Assembly (NCBI GenBank): GCA_902576335.1 | Contig: CACGVC010000001.1 | Location: forward strand, 62,001 to 126,000 | Source of the DNA: an uncultured Pelagibacteraceae bacterium | GTDB lineage: Bacteria; Pseudomonadota; Alphaproteobacteria; Pelagibacterales; Pelagibacteraceae | DNA length: 64,000 nt | Direction of reading: 5' to 3' | Part shown: piece by piece, positions 1 to 8,879 of the stretch | Layout: each line of letters begins with the position of its first letter | Position numbering within the stretch: the first letter of the stretch is position 1 | The notes under the pieces: model-generated | Databases searched by the model: none | What the model saw: the letters and a program-made list of their open reading frames with translations, nothing else | What the model was told of the DNA's origin: nothing | Position numbers and translations under genes: made by a program

Positions 1-2
1 TC

Positions 3-407
3 ATAGGATCAATAATTGGATTAGTGCTTGTTTACTTTGTTAGATTCTATTCACTTGCATACAATGGGATAAAGTCAGGGTATGAAAAAATTAATATTGC
101 AGTTGATGAAAGTGCGTACTTACTTGGTTACTCAAAAAGAAAAACATTTACGAATATTCACGTTCCTTTTTTGAGAAATTCTTTGTTATTCATTATTATT
201 TTAGTTTCACTTGAAATCATAAGAGAATTACCAATAACATTGATTTTAAGACCCTTTAATTTTGAAACTTTTGCGACAACTGCTTATATTTCTGCATCAG
301 AAGACTTACTTGAAGCTGCAGCTGTACCATCATTATTTTTAATTTTAATTGCATCCTTTTTTATTATAATTGCATCCAAATATATTTTGAGAGAAAACAA
401 TGAATAA
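3..407 (+). CDS. Fe(III)-type ABC transporter permease, C-terminal part (truncated by window start)
   Basis: Frame stays open to the window edge upstream of the listed GTG at 24. Binding-protein-dependent permease features (YSKRKTFTNIHVPFLRNSL, RELPITLILRPFNFETFATTAY). Overlaps the downstream ATPase. Confidence 0.8.
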   Translation: MGSIIGLVLVYFVRFYSLAYNGIKSGYEKINIAVDESAYLLGYSKRKTFTNIHVPFLRNSLLFIIILVSLEIIRELPITLILRPFNFETFATTAYISASEDLLEAAAVPSLFLILIASFFIIIASKYILRENNE

Positions 408-1458
408 TTTCTTTGAGGTAAAAAATGTTGACTTTGTTGCTGGAGGTAAAACAAAAGTAAGAAACATGTCTTTTGCAATTGAAAATGAGGGTGATGTTAT
501 ATGTCTACTTGGTCCCTCGGGAATAGGCAAAACAACTATATTAAGGACAATTGCTGGGTTACAAAAGATTAAAAATGGATCTATTGAGCTTAAAGGTAAA
601 ACAATATCCTCTAGTGATGTGAATGTTGAGCCTGAGGATAGAAATATTTCTTTAGCTTTCCAAGAGAATAGTTTGTTTCCACATTATACAGTAGAAAAAA
701 ATATTTTATTGGGTTTAGAAAAAAATAAAGGAAAAAAAGAAAAGCAAATTGATTTAAAGGAAATTTTAGATTTATTAGATCTTTCTAATATATTAAAACA
801 GTACCCTCACCAAATTAGTGCTGGCGAGGCCCAGAGAACATCTTTAGCAAGAACTTTGCTTACTCAACCTGATCTACTATTGCTTGATGAACCTTTGTCT
901 AATGTTGATCAAAGTTTTAAAGAGGAAATTCAAATTAGGTTAAAAAAAATTCTAAAAACTTTAAAAATCTCAACAATAATTGTGACTCATGATTCCTACG
1001 AGGCTTTTTATTTAGGCTCAAAATGTGGAATTATTTTTGATCAAGAACTTAGACAGTTTGATGACCCTTACAAACTGTATCACCTTCCAAATTCAACAGA
1101 AGTGGTGAATTTTTTAAATAGAGGAGTCTTGATACCAGCAGAAGTAACAAGCCCCAAAAGTTTAGAAAATAAAGACCTTGGGACTATTACAGGAAATTTT
1201 GTCAAACCTTTTCCAATTGGTTCAAATGTTCAGTTATTAGTTCAACCAGAAGACTTGCATCATGATGATCAAAGTAATTTAAAATTAGAAGTTGTTGATA
1301 GAAAATTTAGAGGAACAAACTTTATTTATACTTTAAAGACACCCAGCAATAGATTAATTCCGGTATTTGTTCACTCTCATCATATTCATCAACATGAAGT
1401 TAGTGAAAAATTTGGGATTAAAAGACCAATTCATATTGATCATATAGTTTGCTTCTAA
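400..1458 (+). CDS. ABC transporter ATP-binding protein, FbpC/PotA-like (iron)
   Basis: Walker A GPSGIGKTT, signature SAGEAQRTSLART, Walker B LLLLDEPLS, C-terminal TOBE-like region; overlaps the permease. Confidence 0.85.
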   Translation: MNNFFEVKNVDFVAGGKTKVRNMSFAIENEGDVICLLGPSGIGKTTILRTIAGLQKIKNGSIELKGKTISSSDVNVEPEDRNISLAFQENSLFPHYTVEKNILLGLEKNKGKKEKQIDLKEILDLLDLSNILKQYPHQISAGEAQRTSLARTLLTQPDLLLLDEPLSNVDQSFKEEIQIRLKKILKTLKISTIIVTHDSYEAFYLGSKCGIIFDQELRQFDDPYKLYHLPNSTEVVNFLNRGVLIPAEVTSPKSLENKDLGTITGNFVKPFPIGSNVQLLVQPEDLHHDDQSNLKLEVVDRKFRGTNFIYTLKTPSNRLIPVFVHSHHIHQHEVSEKFGIKRPIHIDHIVCF

Positions 1459-1476
1459 TAAAAACCTTTTAGAAAA

Positions 1477-2169
1477 ATGAAAAGTAACTTAAAAGTTTTT
1501 TTAAAGGGAATTATTGATGTAAGCCCACTGATGATACCGGTTGTTCCCTTTGGTTTAATTTTTGGAGTTCTTGCTATTGATGTTGGATTTACTCCAATTG
1601 AAACAATGGCAATGTCTTTAATTATTTTTGGTGGCGCTTCTCAGATAGTTTTATTGCAATTATTTTCTGGTGGTGCATCTTCTTTAGTAATAATTAGCTC
1701 AGTCGGTGCAGTGAATTCCAGACATTTACTTTACGGAGCTGTCGTATCAGAGCATTTGTCAGATTTGAAGTTGATTTGGAAGATTATTATATCCTATTTT
1801 TTAATCGATCAGGCATTTGCAATTTCAAATGAATATTTAAAAAAGAATAAGGACCATAATAGATACTTTCACTTGATAGGTGGAGGAGCTACTTGTTGGG
1901 TAATTTGGCAATCGACCACATTTTTAGGAATTATACTTGGAGCAGCAATTCCAGAAAAACTTGGACTAAGTTTTGCAGTTCCTTTAACATTTTTAGCTTT
2001 ATTGGTTAATGACTTTAGAAAATTTATAAATGTGATTGTAATAATTATTTCAGGTTTGGTAGCGACTTTGGGATATAATTATATTCCTTTTAAAGCTTAC
2101 GTTATTGTTGCAGCTCTAGCAGGATTATTCACTGCAATGATATTAACAAGGAAAAATAAAAAAGCATGA
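1477..2169 (+). CDS. azlC: AzlC family branched-chain amino acid export permease
   Basis: AzlC-like sequence (IPVVPFGLIFGVLAIDVGF, FGGASQIVLLQL) followed by an overlapping AzlD-like ORF. Confidence 0.8.
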   Translation: MKSNLKVFLKGIIDVSPLMIPVVPFGLIFGVLAIDVGFTPIETMAMSLIIFGGASQIVLLQLFSGGASSLVIISSVGAVNSRHLLYGAVVSEHLSDLKLIWKIIISYFLIDQAFAISNEYLKKNKDHNRYFHLIGGGATCWVIWQSTTFLGIILGAAIPEKLGLSFAVPLTFLALLVNDFRKFINVIVIIISGLVATLGYNYIPFKAYVIVAALAGLFTAMILTRKNKKA

Positions 2170-2480
2170 GCAACTGGGCATTAATTTTATATTGTGGATT
2201 GATTACTTATTTAACAAGGTTTTCTATGATAGCTTTAATTAAAAAGGAAATGTTCAATGATAGAATTAGAGAGATATTATCATTTGTGCCATCTGCAATA
2301 TTTCCTGCAATAATCTTTCCAGCTATTTTCATTAATGACAAAGGATTAATTGATATAGATGATAATCCAAAGATATTGGCCGCAATAATTGCAATGTTTA
2401 TTGGTATTTTCTCCAGAAGTATAATTGCGACAATATTTTCAGGATTAGCATCTTATTGGTTTTTAATATTTGTTGTATAA
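2166..2480 (+). CDS. azlD: AzlD domain-containing protein
   Basis: 104 aa multi-TM protein, 4 bp overlap with azlC, TYLTRFSMIALIKK. Confidence 0.75.
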   Translation: MSNWALILYCGLITYLTRFSMIALIKKEMFNDRIREILSFVPSAIFPAIIFPAIFINDKGLIDIDDNPKILAAIIAMFIGIFSRSIIATIFSGLASYWFLIFVV

Positions 2481-2486
2481 ACAATT

Positions 2487-2855
2487 ATGAAAAAGTTTTT
2501 AATCTTCTGTTTTCTTTTATTAGCATTCAATGTTAATGCCATGGAAAAGGAAACAACTTTTAAAAAAGAATTATTTAATAAAGCACAATCTGAGGGCAAG
2601 GTTGTAGTAGTGAGCTCTTGGATTAAGTATTGTCCTTCTTGCGCAAGTCAAATGAAAGTTTTGCAAAAAGCAAAAAATGATTTTGATAATATTGAATATT
2701 TTGCATTTGATGTAACAAATAGAGAAATTTCTGACATGTTTAATGTGCAATATCAAACAACTCTTCTGATTTTCAAAAATAATAAAGAAGTTTATAGAAG
2801 TATTGGAGAAATTAAAAAAGAAGCAATTTACAAAGCTCTTAAATCCTCAATTTAA
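2487..2855 (+). CDS. Secreted thioredoxin-fold protein
   Basis: Signal peptide; CPSC in a thioredoxin context (SSWIKYCPSCASQM). Confidence 0.7.
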   Translation: MKKFLIFCFLLLAFNVNAMEKETTFKKELFNKAQSEGKVVVVSSWIKYCPSCASQMKVLQKAKNDFDNIEYFAFDVTNREISDMFNVQYQTTLLIFKNNKEVYRSIGEIKKEAIYKALKSSI

Positions 2856-2856
2856 T

Positions 2857-3537
2857 TTAAGCACCCAGTTTAATATTTCTTGAAACATTTGCCTCAAGTT
2901 GATCTGGTTTTTTTAGACCTAAATTATTCATGATTTCGATATACTGATCTTTGCTATCAACTTGTAATCTAGGGTTATTTTTTCTTTCTTTTCCAATTGT
3001 GCTAAATTTTTCACCTTTATAGTCATGAGCGGGGTAAAGAAGAGTTTCATCTGGTAATTTTAGGAGTTTATTAAATATGGAGTTATAAGAGTCTATAGCA
3101 TTTCCATTTTGAAAATCTGTTCTACCTGTCCCATTTATCAACAAAGTGTCACCAGAAAATAGATAGTTATCCATCAGAAAACTATAGCTATCTGAAGTAT
3201 GTCCAGGTGTATACATAGCTCTTAATTTGATGTTATCTAAATTAATATACTCATCATCTTTAACTCTGATTTCAACCGTATCAGCCGGAGTATGATCGCC
3301 CATTATTCTAGAGCATTTTGTAATGTCTTTCAATTTTGAGGCACCAGTTACGTGATCCGCATGTATATGAGTATCAATAACTTTGACAAGTTTTAAATTA
3401 AGCTCTTTTAATAAATTTACATATTTATTTACATTTTCTATTACAGGATCAATAATTAAAGCCTCTCTACCTTGCCCAGAAGAAATAAGATATGTGTATG
3501 TTGATGATCTATTGTCGAATAATTGTTTAAAAATCAT
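2857..3537 (-). CDS. MBL-fold metallo-hydrolase (ETHE1/persulfide dioxygenase or glyoxalase II-like)
   Basis: THIHADHVTGA, YTPGHTSDS, SGDTLLINGTGRTDFQ. Confidence 0.8.
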   Translation of the reverse strand: MIFKQLFDNRSSTYTYLISSGQGREALIIDPVIENVNKYVNLLKELNLKLVKVIDTHIHADHVTGASKLKDITKCSRIMGDHTPADTVEIRVKDDEYINLDNIKLRAMYTPGHTSDSYSFLMDNYLFSGDTLLINGTGRTDFQNGNAIDSYNSIFNKLLKLPDETLLYPAHDYKGEKFSTIGKERKNNPRLQVDSKDQYIEIMNNLGLKKPDQLEANVSRNIKLGA

Positions 3538-3607
3538 TAATTTACATTATCATACATGTATAATTTGACCCATTGTTAAAATTGTGAAAATTAATATTTA
3601 TTCAACT

Positions 3608-4111
3608 ATGAAACAGATCATAACATTATTCATTTTAGTACTTTATTGCTTACCATCTTTTGCTGACAAAAATATGAAAATTGGTTCGAAAGGAAAAGAA
3701 GATGATATTAACCGAATCATAAAAGTAAAGATGTATGATAATTATTATGAACCTAGTTCTTTTCAAATTAAAGCAGGTGAAACAATAAAGTTCGAAGTTG
3801 AAAATGTGGGTGAGTTAGTCCACGAATTTAATATAGCAAATAAAATGATGCACATGAAGCATCAGCCTGAAATGGAAAAAATGGTTGAAAATGAAATACT
3901 TTTAGCTGATTCAATTGATAAAGAGAAAATGAAAAAAATGGCAAAAATGGATAAAGCCATGGGTCATTCACATAGCAATAGTGTTTTGTTAGCACCAAAA
4001 GAAAAGAAAGATATCATTTGGAAATTTGATAATGCTGTAAATATTGAAATTGCATGCAACGTGCCAGGTCATTATCAAGTTGGAATGATTGCTAAAGTTG
4101 ATATAAACTAA
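3608..4111 (+). CDS. Periplasmic cupredoxin-domain protein with Met/His-rich insert
   Basis: Signal peptide MKQIITLFILVLYCLPSFA; cupredoxin pattern (AGETIKFEVENVGELVHEF, CNVPGHYQVGM). ATG at 3608 preferred to the listed GTG at 3584. Confidence 0.75.
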   Translation: MKQIITLFILVLYCLPSFADKNMKIGSKGKEDDINRIIKVKMYDNYYEPSSFQIKAGETIKFEVENVGELVHEFNIANKMMHMKHQPEMEKMVENEILLADSIDKEKMKKMAKMDKAMGHSHSNSVLLAPKEKKDIIWKFDNAVNIEIACNVPGHYQVGMIAKVDIN

Positions 4112-4115
4112 TTCA

Positions 4116-4562
4116 ATGGACAATGCAGTCAAAGCCAATTTTAATTGGTCGTGTAAACATACATGGAAAAGAAGTGCTAAAAACACTGGTTGGTGTTTAT
4201 TGGGTTGTGCAATTGGTGATTTTGGTACTATTTTATTTTTTCAACTAACTAAGATTCCATTCCCAGTTATGGGAATAATGACTTTAGCTATCATCAACGG
4301 ACTAATTACAAGTATTATTTTAGAGACAATAATCTTAATGCGACAAAGTTTTGATTTTTCTAAAGCATTAAAAACAGCAATGGGAATGAGTTTTATATCA
4401 ATGATAAGTATGGAGATCATGATGAATTTGACTGATTACTTTTTAACAGGTGGCGCAATTCTTACTTGGTGGGTAGTTCCAATTATGCTCTTAGTTGGGT
4501 TCTTAACACCTTGGCCTTATAATTATTGGAGACTAAAAAAATTTAGTATTGCGTGTCATTAA
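4116..4562 (+). CDS. DUF4396-like membrane protein
   Basis: Multi-TM protein beginning WSCKHTWKRSAKNTGWCLLGCAIGDFGTILFFQ, which resembles DUF4396. Confidence 0.65.
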   Translation: MDNAVKANFNWSCKHTWKRSAKNTGWCLLGCAIGDFGTILFFQLTKIPFPVMGIMTLAIINGLITSIILETIILMRQSFDFSKALKTAMGMSFISMISMEIMMNLTDYFLTGGAILTWWVVPIMLLVGFLTPWPYNYWRLKKFSIACH

Positions 4563-5260
4563 AAAATTGGGACAACAAAACTTGGCTTTCATCATCGTCT
4601 TATATTAAATCATTTAATAATTTTTTATTAAAACAAGTTAAATTAAATAAAAACAGTCAGATTTTAGATATTGGTTGTGGTAGGGGTAAGATACTAGGAA
4701 GCTTGTCATCAAAGTTAAGCTTAAAGAGAAAATCTATAGGTATAGATATAGAAAATCACAATGATAGGGATAAAAGAATAATTTTTAAAAAAATTGATGC
4801 ACTTAAATTTTTAAAAAAGAATAAAAAAACATTTGATCTAATTTTAGTAAAACAAACTATTCATCTTTTTAAAATTAAAGATATTAAGACTATACTTAAA
4901 TTGTCGAAAACATTGTTAAATCCAAACGGTAAAATTATTATTTTTACTCTGGATCCCATTAATAACGAAATTCCAACATTTTCGATTATGAAAAAAAAGC
5001 TTAAAAAAGCGTTAATAAGAGACAAGAAAATTATTAAATCAATTTCATACTCATTCAAAGGAAAAATCGTTAGAGGGTTTAGTTATAAAGTTAAAATTTC
5101 AAAGAAAAAATATATGGAAATGGTAAATAGCAAATATATATCGGTGTTGTTAGGGATGAGCCATAAGCTAATATCTAGTGGTTTAAATGAAATAAAGAAA
5201 AAGTATAAAAAACAAATATCTTTTCAAGATAAATTGATTTGTCTAGTTTTGAATAGATAA
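4553..5260 (+). CDS. Class I SAM-dependent methyltransferase
   Basis: Motif I ILDIGCGRGKILGSL; SAM-binding Rossmann pattern. GTG start. Confidence 0.75.
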   Translation: MSLKNWDNKTWLSSSSYIKSFNNFLLKQVKLNKNSQILDIGCGRGKILGSLSSKLSLKRKSIGIDIENHNDRDKRIIFKKIDALKFLKKNKKTFDLILVKQTIHLFKIKDIKTILKLSKTLLNPNGKIIIFTLDPINNEIPTFSIMKKKLKKALIRDKKIIKSISYSFKGKIVRGFSYKVKISKKKYMEMVNSKYISVLLGMSHKLISSGLNEIKKKYKKQISFQDKLICLVLNR

Positions 5261-5274
5261 ATTAACAAAAAAAT

Positions 5275-5320
5275 TTAGGGGTTTGCTCTCTAGTTAATTA
5301 ACCAAAAGAGCAGCCCCTAA
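5275..5320 (-). terminator. Intrinsic terminator
   Basis: Minus strand TTAGGGGcTGCTCT...AGAGCAaACCCCTAA followed by ATTTTTTT. Confidence 0.65.
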
Positions 5321-5397
5321 TTTGCCGTTCTGGCATTTAAGTCCGAATGGACTTTATATTTTTTATTTACGTTTTTATGAAGTACGAAAATACCCAG

Positions 5398-5424
5398 CTA
5401 AGTATCAGGTGGTGTTTGATTCAT
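5398..5424 (-). CDS. Possible 8-aa leader peptide MNQTPPDT*
   Basis: AAGGAGG SD (5433-5439) 8 nt before ATG; ATG AAT CAA ACA CCA CCT GAT ACT TAG. Confidence 0.35.
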   Translation of the reverse strand: MNQTPPDT

Positions 5425-5461
5425 TAAAGCTACCTCCTTAATTAAAGATTAAATTTTGATC

Positions 5462-5520
5462 AGGTTGTATTCAATAAATTTATTTAAATTTTCTGAAAAT
5501 ATATTTCTTGAATACAACCT
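5462..5520. repeat. 13-bp perfect inverted repeat
   Basis: AGGTTGTATTCAA (5462-5474) and TTGAATACAACCT (5508-5520), 33-nt loop. Confidence 0.8.
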
Positions 5521-5614
5521 AGGTATTTAATAATATTCCGGCATCTAAAATAATTTCACTTATTAATAGAAAATTTTTATTTGCATAAATATTGAGAATA
5601 GTTAAAATTTTAAT

Positions 5615-5794
5615 GTGAAATATATTAATGGAATAGTAAAATTATTCTTAAGTTTATTAGTCTCTACCATAATTATTTATGCAATCAATATAGTTGCTGG
5701 ATTTGCTGGAGCGGATTATTCTTTCACCCATGGTGAAACTTTTGTCATTTGGATATTAATGGCAATATTAGTGAATAATTGTTTTAATAAATAA
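5615..5794 (+). CDS. Small (59 aa) membrane protein, GTG start
   Basis: Open frame KYINGIVKLFLSLLVSTIIIYAINIVAGFAGADYSFTHGETFVIWILMAILVNNCFNK*, two hydrophobic segments; below the ORF-track length cutoff. Confidence 0.5.
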   Translation: MKYINGIVKLFLSLLVSTIIIYAINIVAGFAGADYSFTHGETFVIWILMAILVNNCFNK

Positions 5795-5795
5795 T

Positions 5796-6896
5796 TTATA
5801 TATTAAATTTTCTTTTTAGATGCTTAATTTTTCCTTCAGTACTATCATAATCTATATAACAACCTTGAAGAAATCTATTACCCTCATTAGCATTAAAGGA
5901 TGTCCTTCCATGAAGAAGTCGATAATTATCCATCATTAATAGATCTCCGGGAAGAAGTTTAAATTCAATTCTATATTTGCTCGAATTATACAATTCAGAA
6001 ATTTTATTTCTTGCCTTATAGTAAACATCTAATTTGTTTTTATCAATTAATGGAACAAAATCTAACCTTGGGCTAAATCTAACTTGTTTAAAATTCTTAT
6101 TTTCATCTAATTCAATCATCTCAGCCCAATTCTCTAGTATTACATCCTTATCTATAAATTGGTATTTTACCTTCACCTCAGTTAAAATTTTATAATATTC
6201 AGGATATTTTTCTTTTAATTCCTCTGTAACTGTAAAGCCATCTACCAAAGTAGAATGTCCACCTTCAACTGCATTTTCAATGCAATGTAATATTTGAATA
6301 CATGGAACAGGATTTCTATAAGGATTATCAGTATGAGGTGCTAAAGGCAAAGATGTATAAGCTAAATCATTAGGATTGGGTTTTGATTTTACATTAAAGA
6401 ATTCACCAAAATTTGTTCTCCTTATACTACCTATAGAATTTGCGAATTTTACTAAGAAATTGTTTTCTGTCGGCACATTTTTGAAAATAATGAAACCATA
6501 TTTATAGAAACTTATTAAAGCTTCATACATTATTTTTTCTTCAAATATATTTTCACTGAACTGAAAATTATTCAGATTTTTTAAAGAAGAGTCCCACTTA
6601 GTTTTTTTGATAAATTTTATATCATTAATACCAGAATATTCTTCAAAGATACTTTGAATTGATATTTTTGTTTCAACTCCATCATTAAATGAAATCTCTA
6701 AAAATTTGTCAGTTAAATTAACTTTATTAATTTCAATATTTTGATTGAGCGTTGTTGGATCAAATAATCTTTGCTTGGTACCTTTATCAACAAAATCTAC
6801 GCCGTTCACTCTTTCTCTCAACCAGAATGGGTGTATTTCTTTTTTTAATCCTTGATTTTCAAAAAAAACTTTATTATCTGAAAGTTCAATTTTCAT
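5796..6896 (-). CDS. Gamma-butyrobetaine hydroxylase-like TauD/TfdA-family dioxygenase
   Basis: N-terminal DUF971-like domain (IHPFWLRERV), Fe/2OG motif HTDNPYRNPVP with distal MMDNYRLLHGRTSF. Confidence 0.8.
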   Translation of the reverse strand: MKIELSDNKVFFENQGLKKEIHPFWLRERVNGVDFVDKGTKQRLFDPTTLNQNIEINKVNLTDKFLEISFNDGVETKISIQSIFEEYSGINDIKFIKKTKWDSSLKNLNNFQFSENIFEEKIMYEALISFYKYGFIIFKNVPTENNFLVKFANSIGSIRRTNFGEFFNVKSKPNPNDLAYTSLPLAPHTDNPYRNPVPCIQILHCIENAVEGGHSTLVDGFTVTEELKEKYPEYYKILTEVKVKYQFIDKDVILENWAEMIELDENKNFKQVRFSPRLDFVPLIDKNKLDVYYKARNKISELYNSSKYRIEFKLLPGDLLMMDNYRLLHGRTSFNANEGNRFLQGCYIDYDSTEGKIKHLKRKFNI

Positions 6897-6961
6897 AATG
6901 ATTCTTATGATTATTTAAAATTTTACTTTAATCAATACAAATTAGATTGTATTAGTCTCTT

Positions 6962-7768
6962 GTGATTAAATTAAAATCTTCAGAATATAAAAAATACTCT
7001 AAATTTCTTAACAATTTAGCAAATAAACTTACTAGATTTTATTTCTTAAAATTAAACAAGCCCTTTAAAGTTTCAAATAAGTTAAAGGGCACAGGTTATG
7101 ACCCTGTTACTAACGCAGATATAGCTTTTGAAAAATTTATAAGAAAAGAGATTAGTAATAAATTTCCCACTCATCAAATTATAGGTGAAGAATTTAAAAA
7201 TAAAAAAACTAAAAGTGATTTTTCCTGGGTTATTGACCCAATAGATGGCACACGATCTTTAGTTATAGGTAACCCAACTTGGAGTAACCTCATTTCACTA
7301 AATTTCAAAGGAATACCAATTTTAGGTCTTGCTAATTTTCCAGTTTTAAAAAAATATTATTTTAACGAAACAGACAAATTTGCTTTTGTGTGTGAAAATG
7401 GAAATAAAAAAAGACTAAAAGTGAATAAAAAAGCAACTTTCGCAAATATGAAATTGTCGGCTGCATTTCATGGTAGTTTATCTTTAAACCAACAAAAAAA
7501 AATACCACAAATATTAAAACGAATGCAATTTCCATGTGCTGATGCTCTGAGTTATTCTCATTTTGCTGAAGGAAAAATAGATATTGTAATTCAATGTGGA
7601 AATAAAATTTGGGATATTCATGCTTTAATTCCTATAATTAGAGCGGCCGAAGGAGTAGTTACCACATGGAAAAATGAGGATGCAAAAAAAGCAGGAAATA
7701 TTATTTGTGCGCCGAACAAAAAACTTCATAAAAGAATAGTGAAAATATTAAAACCTGTGGCTAAGTAG
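6962..7768 (+). CDS. Inositol monophosphatase family (HisN-like histidinol-phosphatase)
   Basis: DPVTNADIAFE, IIGEEF, WVIDPIDGTRSLVIGNPTW, IWDIHALIPIIRAAEG. Confidence 0.8.
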   Translation: MIKLKSSEYKKYSKFLNNLANKLTRFYFLKLNKPFKVSNKLKGTGYDPVTNADIAFEKFIRKEISNKFPTHQIIGEEFKNKKTKSDFSWVIDPIDGTRSLVIGNPTWSNLISLNFKGIPILGLANFPVLKKYYFNETDKFAFVCENGNKKRLKVNKKATFANMKLSAAFHGSLSLNQQKKIPQILKRMQFPCADALSYSHFAEGKIDIVIQCGNKIWDIHALIPIIRAAEGVVTTWKNEDAKKAGNIICAPNKKLHKRIVKILKPVAK

Positions 7769-8096
7769 CCTTGCCAAGTGTATTGAGTAAAATTACACCA
7801 ACAACAATTAATGCTATTCCTATAATTCCATAGAGATTTGGGATTTGATTGTATTTAAATACGCCAAATAAAGTAACTGCAGTAATAGTTAATCCACCAT
7901 ATGTTGCATAAGTGAAACCAATAGGAATGATATTCATTGCTTTAGATAAACAAAAAATACAAGCAATTATTGATATTACACAAAAAATTGTTGGGCCGAT
8001 ATTCGTAAATCCATTAGTTGATTTTAAAAAACCATTCGAAGTTATGCCTAAGATAATTGCCAATAGAAGAAATATATATCCAGATAAATTACTCAT
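7761..8096 (-). CDS. Small multidrug resistance (SMR/EmrE-like) transporter
   Basis: 111 aa, four TM segments, IPIGFTYATYGGLTITAVTLFG. Confidence 0.7.
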   Translation of the reverse strand: MSNLSGYIFLLLAIILGITSNGFLKSTNGFTNIGPTIFCVISIIACIFCLSKAMNIIPIGFTYATYGGLTITAVTLFGVFKYNQIPNLYGIIGIALIVVGVILLNTLGKAT

Positions 8097-8110
8097 AACT
8101 TAAGTTATGT

Positions 8111-8332
8111 CTATTTAGTTATTTTATCCACAAATTTTTCAACTATAGGAGCTACAATCGTTGTCGCAACTAATGCAACTGGCAAACTTACTGACCAAGC
8201 TTTAAAAAATCTCTTATAATAGAGTTCATCATAACCTGTGTTAATATATGTAATTATAAGTGTCATGATCAAACTCATGCCAAGACCCATAAAAAATATA
8301 AATATTAATTTTGAATATTTTTTTGGAAACAT
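8111..8332 (-). CDS. DUF2798-like small membrane protein
   Basis: 73 aa, two TMs, FFKAWSVSLPVALVATTIVAPIVEKFVDK. Confidence 0.55.
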   Translation of the reverse strand: MFPKKYSKLIFIFFMGLGMSLIMTLIITYINTGYDELYYKRFFKAWSVSLPVALVATTIVAPIVEKFVDKITK

Positions 8333-8338
8333 AGAAAA

Positions 8339-8557
8339 TTATAAATCAAAAATTAAAAAATAAAAATAAATTACCCATAAAAAACAAGCTGCCATCGTTA
8401 CAAAAATTATTGTTACTCCAGTAGCTGTCTCATTTTTGTATTTTTTATTTACCTCTTTTCGCCATTTTTTTGGATAAAGTGGGATAGTCAATGCGTAGAT
8501 GATTAAAAAAACATCAAGTGCAGTTATAGCTATACAAATAAAAAGTAATTGACTCAC
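8339..8557 (-). CDS. Small membrane protein of unknown function
   Basis: 72 aa ORF with two hydrophobic segments, tightly packed in the minus-strand operon. Confidence 0.5.
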   Translation of the reverse strand: MSQLLFICIAITALDVFLIIYALTIPLYPKKWRKEVNKKYKNETATGVTIIFVTMAACFLWVIYFYFLIFDL

Positions 8558-8878
8558 CTATTTTGGCATTGGAGTGGCGCCAGTCTCTAAACTTATAATT
8601 TTTCCATCTTTGTATTTATAAACTGCCATTACTGCCTCAACATTTCCGTCATTGAATCTAACTATTGAATGGTGAACTCCAATTTCATCATTTTCATAGA
8701 CCACTCTAGCTTTATCTTGGTTTATATCACCGCTCATTGCCCATTTTATAACATCAGCTTTACCTATGGTGCTTCCTGATTTATGCATTGTAAATTTGAA
8801 ATCATCATGCAAAAGTTCATTCATAGTAGTTTCGTCTTTTTTATCTATTGCATCAGTATATTTTTTTAATATCGACAT
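8558..8878 (-). CDS. NTF2/SnoaL-like protein
   Basis: LKKYTDAIDKKDETTMNELLHDDFKF, typical NTF2-like start. Confidence 0.65.
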   Translation of the reverse strand: MSILKKYTDAIDKKDETTMNELLHDDFKFTMHKSGSTIGKADVIKWAMSGDINQDKARVVYENDEIGVHHSIVRFNDGNVEAVMAVYKYKDGKIISLETGATPMPK

Positions 8879-8879
8879 C

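Larger units (their letters stand above)
5264..5520 (-). ncRNA. Candidate structured small transcript / leader-peptide RNA (unknown)
   Basis: Minus-strand order: 13-bp inverted repeat, AAGGAGG SD, ATG 8-codon ORF, AAGTCC-ATTC-GGACTT hairpin, TGCC-AGAAC-GGCA hairpin, GC-rich hairpin plus U-tract. Confidence 0.4.

Noticed and set aside
284-530. Antisense ORFs 284..478 and 345..530 (-)
   Set aside because: They lie inside clear ABC transporter coding sequence on the other strand and have no recognisable motifs.
2571-2756. Antisense ORF inside the thioredoxin-fold gene
   Set aside because: Cysteine/histidine-rich translation is a by-product of the opposite-strand coding frame.
4861-5058. Antisense ORF inside the methyltransferase gene
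   Set aside because: Hydrophobic translation arises from complementing a Lys-rich coding frame; no start context.
5275-5320. Reading the 5275-5320 hairpin as terminator of the plus-strand methyltransferase gene
   Set aside because: The U-tract is on the minus-strand side (ATTTTTTT); on the plus strand it is followed by TTTGCC only. Bidirectional use remains possible.
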